Assembly (NCBI GenBank): GCA_031425095.1 | Contig: JANPIS010000267.1 | Coordinates: 1-13,693, forward strand | Direction: 5' to 3' | Source of the DNA: JANNXQ01 sp031425095 | Lineage (GTDB): Bacteria; Verrucomicrobiota; Verrucomicrobiia; Chthoniobacterales; Chthoniobacteraceae | DNA: 13,693 bases | Part shown: piece by piece, positions 12,767 through 13,693 of the stretch | How positions within the stretch are numbered: the first letter of the stretch is position 1 | Layout: each line of letters opens with the position of its first letter | Notes under the pieces: generated by a model | Seen by the model: only the letters and a program-made list of their open reading frames with translations | The model's database searches: none | Told to the model about the DNA's origin: nothing | Program-made: the position numbers and the translations under genes

Positions 12767-13693
12767 TTGAAGAAAATACTGCTCATAGACGACGACGAGT
12801 GCTGCCGATTGCCCACGGCCGAGTTGCTCCGGCATTCCGACGTGGTCGTCCTGCAGGCGACCGACGGCGAAAGTGGGATCGCCGCCGCCATCGAGCATCG
12901 GCCGGATCTGATCCTGTGCGACCTCGTGATGCCGCACGGCAATGGACTTCACGTTTGCTCGACGCTCCGTGCTCGTCCTGAGACCCGGGACGCGAAGTTT
13001 GTGATGGTCAGCGGTCGCGACTATGCGCCGGACCGGCGTTCGGCGGAAGAGGCCGGGGCGGATGATTACGTCCTGAAGCCGCTCGGCTTTGACCTCCTCC
13101 GGCAGGTCCTTTTGCGGCACGTGCCCGGGCTGGTTTTGAATGGCGGACTTGCGCGAAATCGCGAGCCAGACCACTCTCAGAGCTTGTCCACACGAGTTAA
13201 GTTTTGGGGAGTGCGTGGGTCCATCCCGGCTCCCGGACCGGACACGGTCACCTATGGTGGCAACACCTCCTGCGTCGAAGTGCAGGCCGACGGAGAGACG
13301 ATCATTCTCGACGCGGGTTCGGGGATTCGCGCGCTGGGTTTGGATCTCGGGAGAAAGCTGAATGGCGGCTCGCTCTCCGCCACTTTGCTCATCACCCACA
13401 CGCACTGGGATCACATTCAGGGTTTCCCCTTTTTCCTCCCCGCCTACAACCCGAAGAACCGCCTCAGGATCCTCGGCGTCGAAGGCGCGCGGGCCAGCCT
13501 GGCGGCGATGCTCGCCGGACAGATGGAGAGCCCGTATTTCCCCATCGCGCTCAAGCAACTCCCCGGGAACATCGAGATCGAGGAACTCCGGGAGCGCCGC
13601 GCAACCATCGGCAAGGTGCGGGTGGAGGCCTGCCAGTCGAATCATCCGGACGTGGCCTTCGGCTACCGGCTTTTCACGAGCGCGGGATCGATC
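12767..13693 (+). CDS. Receiver domain fused to a metallo-beta-lactamase-fold domain, C-terminus cut by window edge
   Basis: An open frame from TTG 12767 runs off the right edge, with 309 visible residues. Residues 1-120 are an intact CheY-like receiver: MKKILLIDDDE (acidic D8-D10), phosphoacceptor D52 (LILCDLVMP), S82 (MVSGRD) and K104 (YVLKPLGFD). After a linker of about 23 residues, residue 144 onward is a metallo-beta-lactamase fold. It has KFWGVRGSIP, TYGGNTSCVEV, the metal motif HTHWDH (211-216; H211, H213, D215, H216) and a later candidate ligand H293 (SNHPD). This resembles MBL-fold hydrolases related to class II cyclic-nucleotide phosphodiesterases and RNase Z; the substrate is unknown. 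Phosphorylation at D52 may control the hydrolase. TTG is chosen because it gives the exact family start. An in-frame ATG at 12650 would add 39 residues unlike a receiver, and would overlap the divergent promoter. GAAGG lies 13 nt before the TTG. Confidence 0.88.
   Translation, partial: MKKILLIDDDECCRLPTAELLRHSDVVVLQATDGESGIAAAIEHRPDLILCDLVMPHGNGLHVCSTLRARPETRDAKFVMVSGRDYAPDRRSAEEAGADDYVLKPLGFDLLRQVLLRHVPGLVLNGGLARNREPDHSQSLSTRVKFWGVRGSIPAPGPDTVTYGGNTSCVEVQADGETIILDAGSGIRALGLDLGRKLNGGSLSATLLITHTHWDHIQGFPFFLPAYNPKNRLRILGVEGARASLAAMLAGQMESPYFPIALKQLPGNIEIEELRERRATIGKVRVEACQSNHPDVAFGYRLFTSAGSI

Noticed and set aside
12665..13645. Minus-strand open frame of 326 codons at the right end
   Set aside because: It is opposite the receiver-MBL gene, whose plus-strand frame holds complete receiver and MBL motifs.

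Overview
The window is a GC-rich, densely coded chromosomal stretch. Its gene content points to the Verrucomicrobiota: a PEP-CTERM-tagged secreted beta-propeller, a run of DUF58 and von Willebrand A (vWA) membrane proteins, an HDOD protein with a receiver, and a secreted protein with 'W...DP' segments. That assignment is inference from architecture and codon composition; there is no rRNA or other marker here. I saw no tRNA, rRNA, CRISPR array, transposase or integrase. No stretch above about 300 bases lacks a gene, and every gap is described.

Left part (1-4056, minus strand; transcription runs right to left). sbtA (2964-3956) encodes a Na+-dependent bicarbonate permease. It overlaps sbtB (2665-2967), a PII-like regulator, by an ATGA junction with a strong ribosome binding site. 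A 112-bp element with perfect 24-bp inverted arms follows, then miaB (1130-2497), then a long GC-rich hairpin, and then a secreted protein of unknown function (start 1004) that leaves the window at its left edge.

Divergent from sbtA, across a 100-bp gap, is a beta-carbonic anhydrase (4057-4689). Together sbtA, sbtB and the anhydrase form a compact module for inorganic carbon uptake and HCO3-/CO2 interconversion. No carbon-fixation gene is visible.

Middle part (4803-11548, plus strand). A receiver-HDOD protein whose receiver has lost the phosphoacceptor Asp is followed 17 bp later by a DUF58 protein, a BatA-like membrane protein with a degenerate MIDAS motif, and a large membrane protein with two vWA domains and a glutamine-amidotransferase-like domain. 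The last three resemble the 'MoxR-DUF58-vWA' operons of many bacteria, but no MoxR ATPase sits next to them. A palindromic array of 7-bp repeats separates DUF58 from the BatA-like gene.

Right part (11549-13693). A convergent PEP-CTERM beta-propeller gene (minus strand) has a good sigma70-like promoter. It diverges from a gene encoding an intact receiver fused to a metallo-beta-lactamase-fold domain, cut by the right edge.

Four of the intergenic gaps carry sizeable palindromes of different design. This suggests a genome rich in REP/MITE-like interspersed repeats.
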